A stretch of 64,000 bases of DNA, taken from a virus. Below are positions 43,066-51,169 of the stretch, in pieces (the first letter of the stretch is position 1; every line of letters begins with the position of its first letter). A program made the position numbers and the translations under genes. Under the pieces are notes generated by a model, which worked only from the letters and a program-made list of their open reading frames with translations, did no database searches and was not told where the DNA came from. Location: positions 1-64,000 of IMG/VR virus record IMGVR_UViG_3300033145_001320; one strand, written 5' to 3'.

Positions 43066-44499
43066 CTATATCCTTACCACATATCCAGTCTTGTTCACAG
43101 CATCAGCAGTACCATTAGGAGTTATAACCCAAATTAATTTATTCGGGAGAAGCTTCCGTGGTATTTCATTAATGTTTTCAGTGTAACCATCTGTAAAAGC
43201 AAGGCACACATCACAACATAATTCTTTTGCTCTTTTAAGACCAGGATATAATGTTGTTCCACCTCGACCTTTAATGTCGAATTGGATGTCTCGAAGTTTC
43301 TTTACAGCATATTCTTTCTCAACTACGGCATCAACTTCAAGAACTGTTGTATAACAATGTCTATCTTTTTCGATTATATTCTTAACGCCTGACAATCCTT
43401 CTAAAATATCATCAGACGACATACTACCAGACGTATCAATCAAAACACAAATATCAAATGTCATGTCTCGAGTCTTACCCGGAAATGGAGATATTTGAGG
43501 AACATTCTTGTTGTCCTTCAATAGAAAAGTATATGTTCTCTTTCGATTTATTTTTGTAGGGGAACGTCTGAATTTACTGAATCGTGTACCCCTTACAAGT
43601 TTTCTGATTATCTGATAGTAAGGTGCCTTTGGTGGTGCTAAAGCACTTTGTATTAATTGTGAAATGTGTGATGGAATCGACCCTCGATCTTTATTAAAAC
43701 TTTTCACAGATTCTTTAACAATGTTCGAAATGTGTTGATCAATTTTTCTGGATAATGCACTTAAATCGGGAACACCTTTTGTTCCATTAATCCAATCCCT
43801 ATGAGTATCAAGTCCACCATGTGCAGGACACCCTTCGGCACCAAAACCAGGGCATGAGTTATCTTCTGATTGATCAGATTTTCCTTCGCCCTGACCTTTA
43901 CCCTGACCTTCTTCTTTTCCTTCGCCTTTTCCATCACCATCACATTTATCACCATCCTGATTGTTATTTTTTGGACAGCTTTTACACATTTGTTGTATTA
44001 ACTGTTGTATAGTTTCATCATGATTTTGAAGTAAGTGTAGATAATATTCTTCTGTTACCTTTCCTTCCTCCATATCATATGTTGCAGGCAATTGGGGTGG
44101 CCACGCTTTCCCTGCAACAATTATAGGTTCTCTTATATTGGCTTGAACATTAACTGAACAATCAGCAGCAATATTCCAAGCCTGGATTTTTAAAGCTTTT
44201 CTATCGTTGATAGTCTCATTTGCTAATATTCTTAACAAACGTGTGATATGCTTATTTAATAAATGCATACCCTCATGTTCAATGATTTTATATATTTCTT
44301 TATCATCTGTTGCCATAAAGAGATCAGGTTCATATAATAATGTTATTGTTCCGTCAGGTTGAGGAGCAACACCCATAATAGAACCAAAGTTCTTTGCAGG
44401 TTTTCTTCTGACTCTTGAAAACAGATATCCCCAGTAATTATACTTCAATACGAATCTTGCAATTAATTGTTTTAATCTATCTCCGGCATTCTGTTCCAT
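43066..44499 (-). CDS. VWA protein with metallopeptidase-like N-terminus (MoxR partner)
   Basis: A 477-residue protein. EHEGMHLLNKH near residue 76 is a zinc-peptidase-type H-E-x-x-H motif, as in the DUF2201-type N-terminal domain. A charged Gly/Lys/Gln/Asp-rich linker (GDGKGEGKEEGQGKGQGEGK) is at about 190-210. The C-terminal VWA-like domain has the MIDAS motif DTSGSMS near 356 and AFTDGYTENI near 440. It lies directly after a MoxR-like AAA+ gene; such pairs act as chaperone or metal/cofactor insertion or assembly machines. The target in this phage is unknown. Confidence 0.82.
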   Translation of the reverse strand: MEQNAGDRLKQLIARFVLKYNYWGYLFSRVRRKPAKNFGSIMGVAPQPDGTITLLYEPDLFMATDDKEIYKIIEHEGMHLLNKHITRLLRILANETINDRKALKIQAWNIAADCSVNVQANIREPIIVAGKAWPPQLPATYDMEEGKVTEEYYLHLLQNHDETIQQLIQQMCKSCPKNNNQDGDKCDGDGKGEGKEEGQGKGQGEGKSDQSEDNSCPGFGAEGCPAHGGLDTHRDWINGTKGVPDLSALSRKIDQHISNIVKESVKSFNKDRGSIPSHISQLIQSALAPPKAPYYQIIRKLVRGTRFSKFRRSPTKINRKRTYTFLLKDNKNVPQISPFPGKTRDMTFDICVLIDTSGSMSSDDILEGLSGVKNIIEKDRHCYTTVLEVDAVVEKEYAVKKLRDIQFDIKGRGGTTLYPGLKRAKELCCDVCLAFTDGYTENINEIPRKLLPNKLIWVITPNGTADAVNKTGYVVRI

Positions 44500-44508
44500 A
44501 GCAACTCC

Positions 44509-45774
44509 TTATAAAGAACCTTCGCCAGCCTGCACAACTGGATCATAGAAATTTTTCTTATATGACTTTGAACTCTTCAACAATACCATGTGAATTTTTG
44601 TCATATACATAAATGCTGGCGATGACCTATCAAAAGAATCAATCTGCGAAATAAATAACGCCGCAGTATCAATTGGCATAATCAATAGAAAATCAAGCAC
44701 GTTTTTCAATTTCTTATCATCATATTTAGGCATTGTTGTTGTCATATATGTGCAAAACCCAACCATCAATTCACTCAATTTTGAGTTATCATTGTCTTTC
44801 AACAATTTATTAATTTCAGGTTTAACAGCGCGGAAATTATGAAATACATCTTTTGGGTTAATGTCTTTCTTATCCCTTGCAAATTCAATGAATAATCGAG
44901 TCATGTGGGTATTTAAAAGACCTGATGCCTTGACTTCGATTTCAGCAAAGTCAATTGTTTTTCTTCGCATTTCCATTTTCCACAGAATATCTGAAAGTTT
45001 TTCATAACTTGCAGGGTTGGCATAAACTGATCCCAACTTTTGAGATTGAAAATCATATAGATATTCAGGATGAGTTTGAATAAACTCAACAATGTATGGA
45101 TGAAAATCATGTTCAATTGCATAGTTCAAAAAGTCTACTGCACTAACTTCTGTATAAACATGAAGCTGCCGTCTAAGTCCTGCGGCATCCTCAAGGTTAT
45201 CCATAGAATACTCAGAATCATCAGGGTTGTCAATTGATATAACAAACCATCCTTTTGGAAAGGGATACCGATGAACTGAGTATTCATCTTGGATTTGCCA
45301 CAATAACTGTTGTAATTGATGGTCTCCACGTGAAAATTCATCAATAACAAATATTCCATATGTATCTTCATATTTCGGAACGAAGTCCGAATATAACATT
45401 TTGAATGAAAATTGTTCATCCCCTTCAACTTCAACTGGGAATGGAATAATAAAATCGTCCCTTGAAAGAACAGGGGACTTAACCATAATACAACCGAAAT
45501 CTTTTATATTGTCCGGATTCTTTTTGTTATGGCTACCAAACATTTCTTCCTGTAATTCATTTGCGATTTGGTAGCAGATTTGAGTTTTACCAACTCCCGC
45601 TGGTCCGATGATGTGGTAACATTGTCTGACAACATCTCGCCCCAAATTCCATGTGGCGACTGTGTCCATGATATCATTTTTGATTAAGCTTTTAATTTTA
45701 TCAATTGATAAAACAGAGATATTTAAACGTTCGTGATATTTTAATTCAGCATCTTTTGTATTTTCATCAGCCAT
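44509..45774 (-). CDS. MoxR-type AAA+ ATPase
   Basis: A 421-residue AAA+ protein with Walker A GPAGVGKT near 59-66, Walker B FVIDEFSRGD near 140-149, a sensor-like SIDNPDD, and an arginine-finger-type RRQLHVY segment. Its arrangement with the VWA gene at 43066 is the classic MoxR-VWA pair. It probably drives conformational change in its VWA partner or a phage complex. RBS AAGGAG is present. Confidence 0.88.
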   Translation of the reverse strand: MADENTKDAELKYHERLNISVLSIDKIKSLIKNDIMDTVATWNLGRDVVRQCYHIIGPAGVGKTQICYQIANELQEEMFGSHNKKNPDNIKDFGCIMVKSPVLSRDDFIIPFPVEVEGDEQFSFKMLYSDFVPKYEDTYGIFVIDEFSRGDHQLQQLLWQIQDEYSVHRYPFPKGWFVISIDNPDDSEYSMDNLEDAAGLRRQLHVYTEVSAVDFLNYAIEHDFHPYIVEFIQTHPEYLYDFQSQKLGSVYANPASYEKLSDILWKMEMRRKTIDFAEIEVKASGLLNTHMTRLFIEFARDKKDINPKDVFHNFRAVKPEINKLLKDNDNSKLSELMVGFCTYMTTTMPKYDDKKLKNVLDFLLIMPIDTAALFISQIDSFDRSSPAFMYMTKIHMVLLKSSKSYKKNFYDPVVQAGEGSL

Positions 45775-45810
45775 TATTTGTAACTCCTTATCGGAATAAA
45801 TTATTTATGG

Positions 45811-46785
45811 TTAAAATTCGATATCATCAAAGCTGAATGTTTTCTTTTCTTCAGCTGCTGGTGTTGCTGCTTGGGTTTCTGTTTGACCTGCATCTCCTGA
45901 TGAAACTTGTGGTTCAGCTTCAGATGAAACAGGTTCTCCAATTTCCATAATCCCTTCTGGTCTGCTTCCATAACCGGTAGACGCTGCTTGCTTACTGTTT
46001 GCCCAGTTGAACTTACTTACGAATTGCTCGAGAGTATCCTTAGACAGCTTCAATATTTTCATGACAGCTTCTTTTGGAATTTCTGTTCCCTTGGTCAATT
46101 CGAATACATTAACATCATTTCCAAATGATGATCGTGCTGTTGATTTTGTCAACCTGGTAACAAAGCGTTTGTTGTTTACAATAGATTTTTCAAATTGTTT
46201 ACTTTGATCAGTAACCGGTTCAAATATTGGATCTAAATCCTCATTGTAACGATCATTCAGATATTCAGAAACATTTGAATACTTCATTCCTTTACCACGG
46301 ATAAATACAAAGATTGGTTTCTTTGCATCTGTTAATATAGGACTTCCATATGCATCACAGTAAATGCCTGCAACTAAAATTTGAGCACGACATTCACTAC
46401 AGAAATCATTTGCTGCTCTTTCTGCTGATGTTAATGGGCAAGCACGATTACTTCCATCTGGTAAAGTTGATGTTCCGTACCACGGTGCAGAACCATCTTT
46501 ATAAGAAAAACATTTAATGTTATCACGACCTTGTTCATTTTTGATTTTTGCTAAAATGTCCTTGGTATGGGTAATCACTAAATTCACTTCATCCAAATTG
46601 TATTCAACACCACGAACCTGAAACTTGTCTTCAGCTTCTTCGATATTGATATGGTTCTTTCGAGTCTTTCCAGAAATATAAACACTATGGAAAAACTCAT
46701 CTTCCGGAGCAGTAGCTTCTCCGCCTCCACCTTGAAACCCTGTTCCTGATAAATCTTGATAATCTTCAAAAGACTGTTGCGACAT
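45811..46785 (-). CDS. putative ssDNA-binding protein with acidic tail
   Basis: A 324-residue protein. The middle has Cys residues in NRACPLTSAERAANDFCSEC, a possible zinc site as in T4 gp32-type proteins. The C-terminus is low-complexity (Ser/Ala/Glu/Gln) and ends EEKKTFSFDDIEF, which resembles the acidic, hydrophobic tip of ssDNA-binding proteins (DDIPF) used to recruit partners. Its location near replication genes supports this. Core OB-fold cannot be confirmed by eye. Confidence 0.6.
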   Translation of the reverse strand: MSQQSFEDYQDLSGTGFQGGGGEATAPEDEFFHSVYISGKTRKNHINIEEAEDKFQVRGVEYNLDEVNLVITHTKDILAKIKNEQGRDNIKCFSYKDGSAPWYGTSTLPDGSNRACPLTSAERAANDFCSECRAQILVAGIYCDAYGSPILTDAKKPIFVFIRGKGMKYSNVSEYLNDRYNEDLDPIFEPVTDQSKQFEKSIVNNKRFVTRLTKSTARSSFGNDVNVFELTKGTEIPKEAVMKILKLSKDTLEQFVSKFNWANSKQAASTGYGSRPEGIMEIGEPVSSEAEPQVSSGDAGQTETQAATPAAEEKKTFSFDDIEF

Positions 46786-46813
46786 AAATTGTCCCTCCTT
46801 CTTATTTTTCTGG

Positions 46814-47389
46814 TTACTTATTTGAGATTAAGCACCAGTTTTGACCATTTCGATCTTCGGGTATTGTTATAAGCGAAAACTCATTGCTAAACCAACACCT
46901 CAAATTCTTATCTAATAAATCTGACGAAATAAATTCGTGCACCTTGTCATAAGGCGGTAAACTTGTTAACTCTGGATCTTCAATTGTTATCGGATTGATC
47001 TTTCTTGTTTTTGAATCAGTAATCTCTCCGGTAATCAATTTTGGATGTGGACAATATACGATAACCAATCTCTTGCCAACCATTCTGTATATCTCATTTC
47101 GGTATAGATAAACATTGGTATCTAAATCATATGCCACATTGTTTGCATTAAGGACTCGATCAATTGATGTATGCTGTCTGCATAAGACTCCATCAGATTT
47201 CTTTTCTTCACAAATCTTGCAGTCTGAATGATCTACTGTATATTTAACTCGAAGTTCAAATGATTCATCTGCAGCTTTCGAGAAGTATGACAGAATCCTT
47301 CTTTTGTTCAATAGGAATTTTACTATTGTAATTGGGTAAACTGATGCCCCCAATTTCTCAATAAATTTTTCCACCGAAACTTGTTTCAT
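46814..47389 (-). CDS. hypothetical Cys-containing protein
   Basis: A 191-residue protein from ATG 47389 (AAGGAG eight bases upstream; an ATG at 47395 sits too close to the RBS). It has DHSDCKICEEKKSDGVLCRQH, which could form a zinc site. No family recognised; T4-like replication loading proteins come to mind by position next to the putative SSB, but I see no real evidence. Confidence 0.55.
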   Translation of the reverse strand: MKQVSVEKFIEKLGASVYPITIVKFLLNKRRILSYFSKAADESFELRVKYTVDHSDCKICEEKKSDGVLCRQHTSIDRVLNANNVAYDLDTNVYLYRNEIYRMVGKRLVIVYCPHPKLITGEITDSKTRKINPITIEDPELTSLPPYDKVHEFISSDLLDKNLRCWFSNEFSLITIPEDRNGQNWCLISNK

Positions 47390-47444
47390 TAACATAACTC
47401 CTTCACATTTGGTTTTAGAACAAAAAACCTTTTAATTTTATAGG

Positions 47445-47514
47445 CACATGTGGCTGTCGACTAATAATATTATTCAATAATTCGAATAACAGTATTGCCA
47501 ACAGCCACTATGTG
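47445..47514. terminator. long imperfect hairpin
   Basis: CACATGTGGCTGT at 47445-47457 pairs with ACAGCCACTATGTG at 47501-47514, with one bulged base. It lies between the 56-residue gene and the 46814-47389 gene. It could be a terminator or a leader RNA structure. Confidence 0.5.
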
Positions 47515-47525
47515 ACAGGACGGTA

Positions 47526-47696
47526 CTATTCATTCATATCATATTCTCCATACTTATACCTTAAAGCTTTTGGAACACTTATACCACAAATAACTGCAAT
47601 CTTAATTAATACAGCTGGAGTAGTATGTCGTAAAAAATCTTCGATCCTACGCCTCAGCTTTCTGGTTTGTTTTTCAAGAAGATCAGATTCAGTCAC
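47526..47696 (-). CDS. small helix-turn-helix-like protein, GTG start (56 aa)
   Basis: A GTG at 47696 with a strong AAGGAG upstream begins (M)TESDLLEKQTRKLRRRIEDF, followed by a likely helical LIKIAVICGISVPKALRYKY. The second half, with G-I-S at the turn, resembles a helix-turn-helix. A plus-strand frame also covers this region but lacks a convincing RBS. Function unknown; a small regulator is possible. Confidence 0.5.
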   Translation of the reverse strand: MTESDLLEKQTRKLRRRIEDFLRHTTPAVLIKIAVICGISVPKALRYKYGEYDMNE

Positions 47697-47706
47697 ATTA
47701 TACTCC

Positions 47707-48675
47707 TTATAATACTAATGATAAATAAACTGGAGTATTGTTTTGCTGAATCAAATCTCCGCCACCGCCAGATGTTGTTTCTAACATAGTTGTCCTGAGT
47801 GAGTCATCAGTACTCATTATTCCTTGAGCTTTAATATCAATTGACTCCAATATTGGAAGAATCTCTGATCTTAAATGCTGACCAAAATCTTCTAACGTTT
47901 TCTTGACAACCTCTGCTGACGCACCTTTAGGAATCTCAGGTAATATCAATGCAGTTTCCTGAAGTTTTCCAAGCATTTTTAATCGGAGCATTTCAGCTCC
48001 ATAACAACCACGAAGCAGAAGCTTCCAATAAGCTTCCCAATGTTCACTTGAGGGCATTATTTCAATACCGACAGGAACTCCAGAAAACATAATGATGGCA
48101 CCTATTTGCCCGTCAACAGGTTCAAATTCTGCTGCAAACTGTTCAAGAGCATCTTTGATTTCTGGTGTATCATAGAAATACCTAAGATGAGCAGCGTTTC
48201 TTTTTACTGAAAGAGGCAATCCACTCAACCATGTTTTGATTGATCCCCAAAGTTTGCTGTAACTATTCGCTTGTCGTAACGATGGATTTACTAATGCTTT
48301 TCGCAGGGCAATTGGTAGAATATCTTCTTCGTTTTTATCACCACGAAGATATCCTCCTTGCTCTTGTTCAATACAACATGCAGTATCAAAACTACCACTT
48401 GCATTTGCCTGAATAACTCCAGAACCTGCCATTGCATGATCCTGACCTGCTTTTCCTCGTACCATCATATTGGATGGAACAATTGCTGGCATTCCTATAT
48501 CATCATTATCAAATACCATTGTTCCATAATCCGAGGTAGTTCTGAACTTCAAATGTTCAGGTCCTGCTATTTCCCCTCTGCTATCTCCAAGTATCGGAAC
48601 GACGGTCATCTCATTGACTGATTGTACGTTGCCAATTTCTATGCCAGTGAACTTCAACTTATTAAAAATGTTCAT
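47707..48675 (-). CDS. ARPP-1-like domain protein
   Basis: A 322-residue protein. The N-terminal half (VVPILGDSRGEIAGPEHLKF, then GMPAIVPSNMMVRGKAGQDH and an FDTACCIEQEQGGY segment) resembles, from memory, the ARPP-1 domain family, which has a G-x(2)-(L/V)-x-GxxQxR/H core and a C-(V/I)-E strand. The function of that family is unclear to me; it has been linked to ADP-ribose or related signalling by gene context. It is next to the Ro60-like gene. Assignment is tentative. Confidence 0.4.
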   Translation of the reverse strand: MNIFNKLKFTGIEIGNVQSVNEMTVVPILGDSRGEIAGPEHLKFRTTSDYGTMVFDNDDIGMPAIVPSNMMVRGKAGQDHAMAGSGVIQANASGSFDTACCIEQEQGGYLRGDKNEEDILPIALRKALVNPSLRQANSYSKLWGSIKTWLSGLPLSVKRNAAHLRYFYDTPEIKDALEQFAAEFEPVDGQIGAIIMFSGVPVGIEIMPSSEHWEAYWKLLLRGCYGAEMLRLKMLGKLQETALILPEIPKGASAEVVKKTLEDFGQHLRSEILPILESIDIKAQGIMSTDDSLRTTMLETTSGGGGDLIQQNNTPVYLSLVL

Positions 48676-48689
48676 AATTTAATGACCTC

Positions 48690-50210
48690 CTATCCGAGTA
48701 ATGTTTGATATTTTTGAACTAACAATGACTTGACCATATCACGATTTTGTAACATTCGATTAAAAATAATCTCAGTTTCCAAAAATCTATAATCGGTCAA
48801 TGGCATTGCATCAACCCCTTCTACCAAACTACGAGTTGTACCGCTTTTTGCATCTGCTGAAAATACTGGATTTAAATGAAGAAGGTTAAATTTCGCACCT
48901 TCACTTTTAAAGTGTTTATAGGTATGTTCAAACATACCTTTTATTTCATTTTCATATCCGTCAGACACGACCACGATATTTTCAACCCCTGTTTGAATAG
49001 CATCAACAAGTCCGCTCCACAAATTAGTTGCACCATTTGGAACCAACACATTGACTTTGCTTTTGGTTGGAGTTTCTACAACTTTACCGCCTATGTAAAA
49101 GACATCCTTGATATTGTCCAATGCCGATACTAAACATAGTGATGTGATAAATGGATGCAATGGACGCTGTTCACTTCCTATCATTGATTTTGATGCATCA
49201 ATGATAACAACACATTCTCCTATGGTGAGACGTTTCTGTCTACCGCTTACTACAACGATAGCTTCTTCTATCTCATCCATATTATCAGATTCATCGTTTA
49301 GAAGTTTATAGTAGAAAGATTTCCATAGATCATACAAGTCCTGTTTCTGATAATCGACTTTGAATGATGTTGCTCCACTTTTCTTGGCTGCGCTTTCCAG
49401 CTGAATCTTTTCACGATCAGTCATCTTTGCAGTTGAATATATTTCTGAAATATCAATATCAACTCCATAAGTATTACGAAATCCCATAACTGTTCGCTGA
49501 GGCATACCCTTCATATATTTTCTAAATGAAGTAGTAAGACCTGATTGCGCTGCTTGTCTTAAAGACCAATAGTTATCAATCTTTGGAAAATATGTTGAGA
49601 GTCCTTCACGACGAGGTTCTTTATCAAAGATGTGACAAAATACAGGATATGATTCCATATTGTATCTTCCAATCCACTTTGAGAAAAGTTTCATGTCACC
49701 ATTCAATATTTTGAATAAGTCCTGTTTACCTAATGCATGTCGTACAAGGGTTTTCAATTTTCCTTTATAGTTTACTGCCAGTCCATCAAGATCTCTGGAA
49801 TCACGGTCGAAGATAAAACTCAATATAAGTTTTCTTGTTCTTGCATTATTAACTCTATTAAATCCTTCTGCACCTGTTAGCATTAAAAGATTTTTTAATG
49901 CTCTTGGGATACGCTCTTTTGACAGATTGTAAAGAATGACTTTCGATTCATAATCAAAGGAAAGACCATCAACAGCAGGAAGATTACTTGAAGGTACAGG
50001 ATTACCAAGTAACATATGTGTCATTGCACCTTTCGAAAAACCTGTTCCTTTAAGAAGAGTTATTAAACAGAATAGCGTTCTATCATAATTGAATAAATCG
50101 CTCCACATTTGAACTACACGGCTAAATTGTTCGTCTGCATCCTCATAATATGCGCCTTTTGGTACGTATTGAAGAATCCCTGAGTCAATTTTGGTTTTGC
50201 TTAAATCCAT
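48690..50210 (-). CDS. Ro60-like (TROVE/VWA) RNA-binding protein
   Basis: A 506-residue protein. The N-terminal about 300 residues are helical repeats (LFCLITLLKGTGFSKGAMTH, then RALKNLLMLTGAEGFN), as in TROVE domains, and the C-terminal part is a VWA domain with MIDAS sequence VVIIDASKSMIGS near 338 and NIVVVSDGYENE near 425. Length and domain order match Ro60/Rsr proteins, which bind Y RNAs in their ring and guide nucleases such as PNPase. Directly upstream lie four structured RNAs with tRNA-like features. Some mycobacteriophages are known to encode Ro homologues. The fit rests on domain order and context; a bare VWA protein with unrelated helices is an alternative. Confidence 0.65.
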   Translation of the reverse strand: MDLSKTKIDSGILQYVPKGAYYEDADEQFSRVVQMWSDLFNYDRTLFCLITLLKGTGFSKGAMTHMLLGNPVPSSNLPAVDGLSFDYESKVILYNLSKERIPRALKNLLMLTGAEGFNRVNNARTRKLILSFIFDRDSRDLDGLAVNYKGKLKTLVRHALGKQDLFKILNGDMKLFSKWIGRYNMESYPVFCHIFDKEPRREGLSTYFPKIDNYWSLRQAAQSGLTTSFRKYMKGMPQRTVMGFRNTYGVDIDISEIYSTAKMTDREKIQLESAAKKSGATSFKVDYQKQDLYDLWKSFYYKLLNDESDNMDEIEEAIVVVSGRQKRLTIGECVVIIDASKSMIGSEQRPLHPFITSLCLVSALDNIKDVFYIGGKVVETPTKSKVNVLVPNGATNLWSGLVDAIQTGVENIVVVSDGYENEIKGMFEHTYKHFKSEGAKFNLLHLNPVFSADAKSGTTRSLVEGVDAMPLTDYRFLETEIIFNRMLQNRDMVKSLLVQKYQTLLG

Positions 50211-50312
50211 TATTCGTTAGTCCTCCCTTATTAAATTTCATTCCAACGTAAGTAAAACATATCCAATTTTTTAGTGTGAAAAATAAAAATCAATAATGCA
50301 CCTCAAATAATT

Positions 50313-50378
50313 GGGTGGACTAGTTATTAGTATAATTACAATAGTTATCTATTATAGTTACCTAACACTAATCCACCC
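50313..50378 (-). terminator. long hairpin after the RNA array
   Basis: GGGTGGA at 50313-50319, with following TAGTTATTAG, pairs with CTAACACTAATCCACCC ending at 50378. In transcription order it follows the last Y-RNA-like cassette and precedes the Ro60-like gene. It is AT-rich in the loop and probably a terminator or transcript-processing site. Confidence 0.6.
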
Positions 50379-50391
50379 CAAGCTAAGGAGG

Positions 50392-50522
50392 TTTCTTGAA
50401 AGTGTAAATGTATTATGTTTGGGTGAAAAACAGGTATCGAAACCTGCTACCTATTGCTTTAAATGCAATTGCTCTACCAAATGAGCTATTTTCAGAAAAT
50501 ACAAAAAGTCTTTCAAGAGAAA
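50392..50522 (-). ncRNA. Y-RNA-like RNA, cassette A, with tRNA-like module (UUA anticodon)
   Basis: Reading the minus strand, an outer helix CTTGAAAG (50510-50517) pairs with CTTTCAAG (50395-50402), with a bulge beyond it. Then comes the shared internal loop ACTTTTT opposite ATTTACA, an inner helix GTATT-AATAC, and a tRNA-like module at 50424-50496: D arm GCTC/GAGC, anticodon arm ATTGC-loop-GCAAT with loop ATTTAAA, and T arm GCAGG/CCTG. The anticodon position is UUA, the T loop is eight bases, and the acceptor end has a C-C mismatch, so it is probably a tRNA mimic and not a true tRNA. Bacterial YrlA Y RNAs have such modules. Confidence 0.65.
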
Positions 50523-50527
50523 AATAG

Positions 50528-50587
50528 ATGGAGGAATATATGCAGTTGTTGATTTTAAAGTAATCTGAATCTGCATAAAGTCTCCAT
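50528..50587 (-). ncRNA. Y-RNA-like RNA, cassette D (no tRNA module)
   Basis: Outer helix ATGGAG-CTCCAT (50582-50587 with 50528-50533), internal loop with ACTT on the 5' side, inner helix TATGCAG-CTGCATA (50571-50577 with 50539-50545), and a 25-base loop. The architecture equals the other three cassettes although the helix sequences differ. No tRNA-like arms are visible. Confidence 0.5.
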
Positions 50588-50603
50588 GAAATAAACATAG
50601 TGA

Positions 50604-50675
50604 AATAGAAGCTGTAAATGTAATTGTAGTTATTTTCTCCAAATGAAAAACAGAAATTACATTAAGTCTTCTATT
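50604..50675 (-). ncRNA. Y-RNA-like RNA, cassette B (no tRNA module)
   Basis: Outer helix AATAGAAG-CTTCTATT (50668-50675 with 50604-50611), internal loop ACTT opposite TTACAG, and an inner helix ATGTAATT-AATTACAT. The top of the molecule folds into a small TTTTC/GAGAAAA hairpin. It shares with cassettes A and C the flanking words GAAGACTT and TGTAAATGTA. Confidence 0.55.
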
Positions 50676-50687
50676 AGAAATTTTGAA

Positions 50688-50796
50688 GCCCGAAGTGGAA
50701 ATTGTATTATGTTGAGGGACTTGAACCCTATACGCTTGTTTATCATACAAGTGCTGAACCAATCAGCTATCAGAAAATACAAAAAGTCTTCTGGGC
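50688..50796 (-). ncRNA. Y-RNA-like RNA, cassette C, with tRNA-like module (GAU anticodon)
   Basis: Outer helix GCCC-A-GAAG with CTTC-GGGC has one bulged A, recalling the bulged helix that Ro proteins bind. It is followed by the ACTTTTT internal loop and the inner helix GTATT-AATAC (50776-50780 with 50704-50708). The tRNA-like module (50711-50770) has D arm GCTG/CAGC, anticodon arm CTTGT-ATGATAA-ACAAG (GAU) and T arm AGGG-TTCAAGT-CCCT. The acceptor stem does not pair as a tRNA would. This is the first cassette in transcription order. Confidence 0.65.
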
Positions 50797-50865
50797 ATAA
50801 ATGATAATAAAAAATGATATTGGAGTTGAATCCAAAATAGTTTTTGCCGATAATCATTCATTCAG

Positions 50866-50881
50866 TTATTAATATATATAG
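50866..50881 (-). promoter_or_regulatory. AT-rich promoter-like element upstream of the RNA array
   Basis: On the minus strand CTATATATATTAATAA is followed by CTGAATGAATG. The same 14-base core with a similar tail (TGAAT, then GATG) occurs at 61071-61084. It lies about 70 bases before cassette C, after the stop of the 50903-51163 gene. A phage-polymerase promoter is the simplest reading; it could be recognised by one of the two RNA polymerases. Confidence 0.5.
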
Positions 50882-50902
50882 ACAATAATTTTTAAAATGA
50901 AT

Positions 50903-51163
50903 TTATGTGGCGTCTACGAGGACAGGTTTTTTTGCATCACCCAAATCAAATATTAACTTTCTGCCTGGGTAATTGTCAGCAGTAGATGACATAATTTGTT
51001 TTACAGAATGAGGCATAGAATTATTTGTGTAATATAATTGGACCCCGCCTTTAAAATTAAATACAATTCCATCATGAGTCTCTGAAACATCTACTAACTC
51101 ACTTCTATCGACACTTAAATTTAAAGATTTATGTTTGATTATTATTTGTGTGTTGTCTGCCAT
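50903..51163 (-). CDS. hypothetical protein (86 aa)
   Basis: A small beta-rich protein (SLNLSVDRSELVDVSETHDG) with RBS AAAGGAG before ATG 51163. It lies between the RNA array and RNA polymerase set 2. No family recognised. Confidence 0.6.
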   Translation of the reverse strand: MADNTQIIIKHKSLNLSVDRSELVDVSETHDGIVFNFKGGVQLYYTNNSMPHSVKQIMSSTADNYPGRKLIFDLGDAKKPVLVDAT

Positions 51164-51169
51164 TCTTTT

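Noticed and set aside
47512-47712. Plus-strand 66-residue open frame
   Set aside because: It has no convincing ribosome binding site and covers a minus-strand GTG frame with a strong Shine-Dalgarno and HTH-like sequence.
50424-50770. Two functional tRNA genes (UUA suppressor and Ile-GAU)
   Set aside because: The acceptor ends mispair, one T loop is eight bases and both modules are embedded in conserved outer helices shared with cassettes that have no tRNA part; a Y-RNA-like tRNA mimic fits better.
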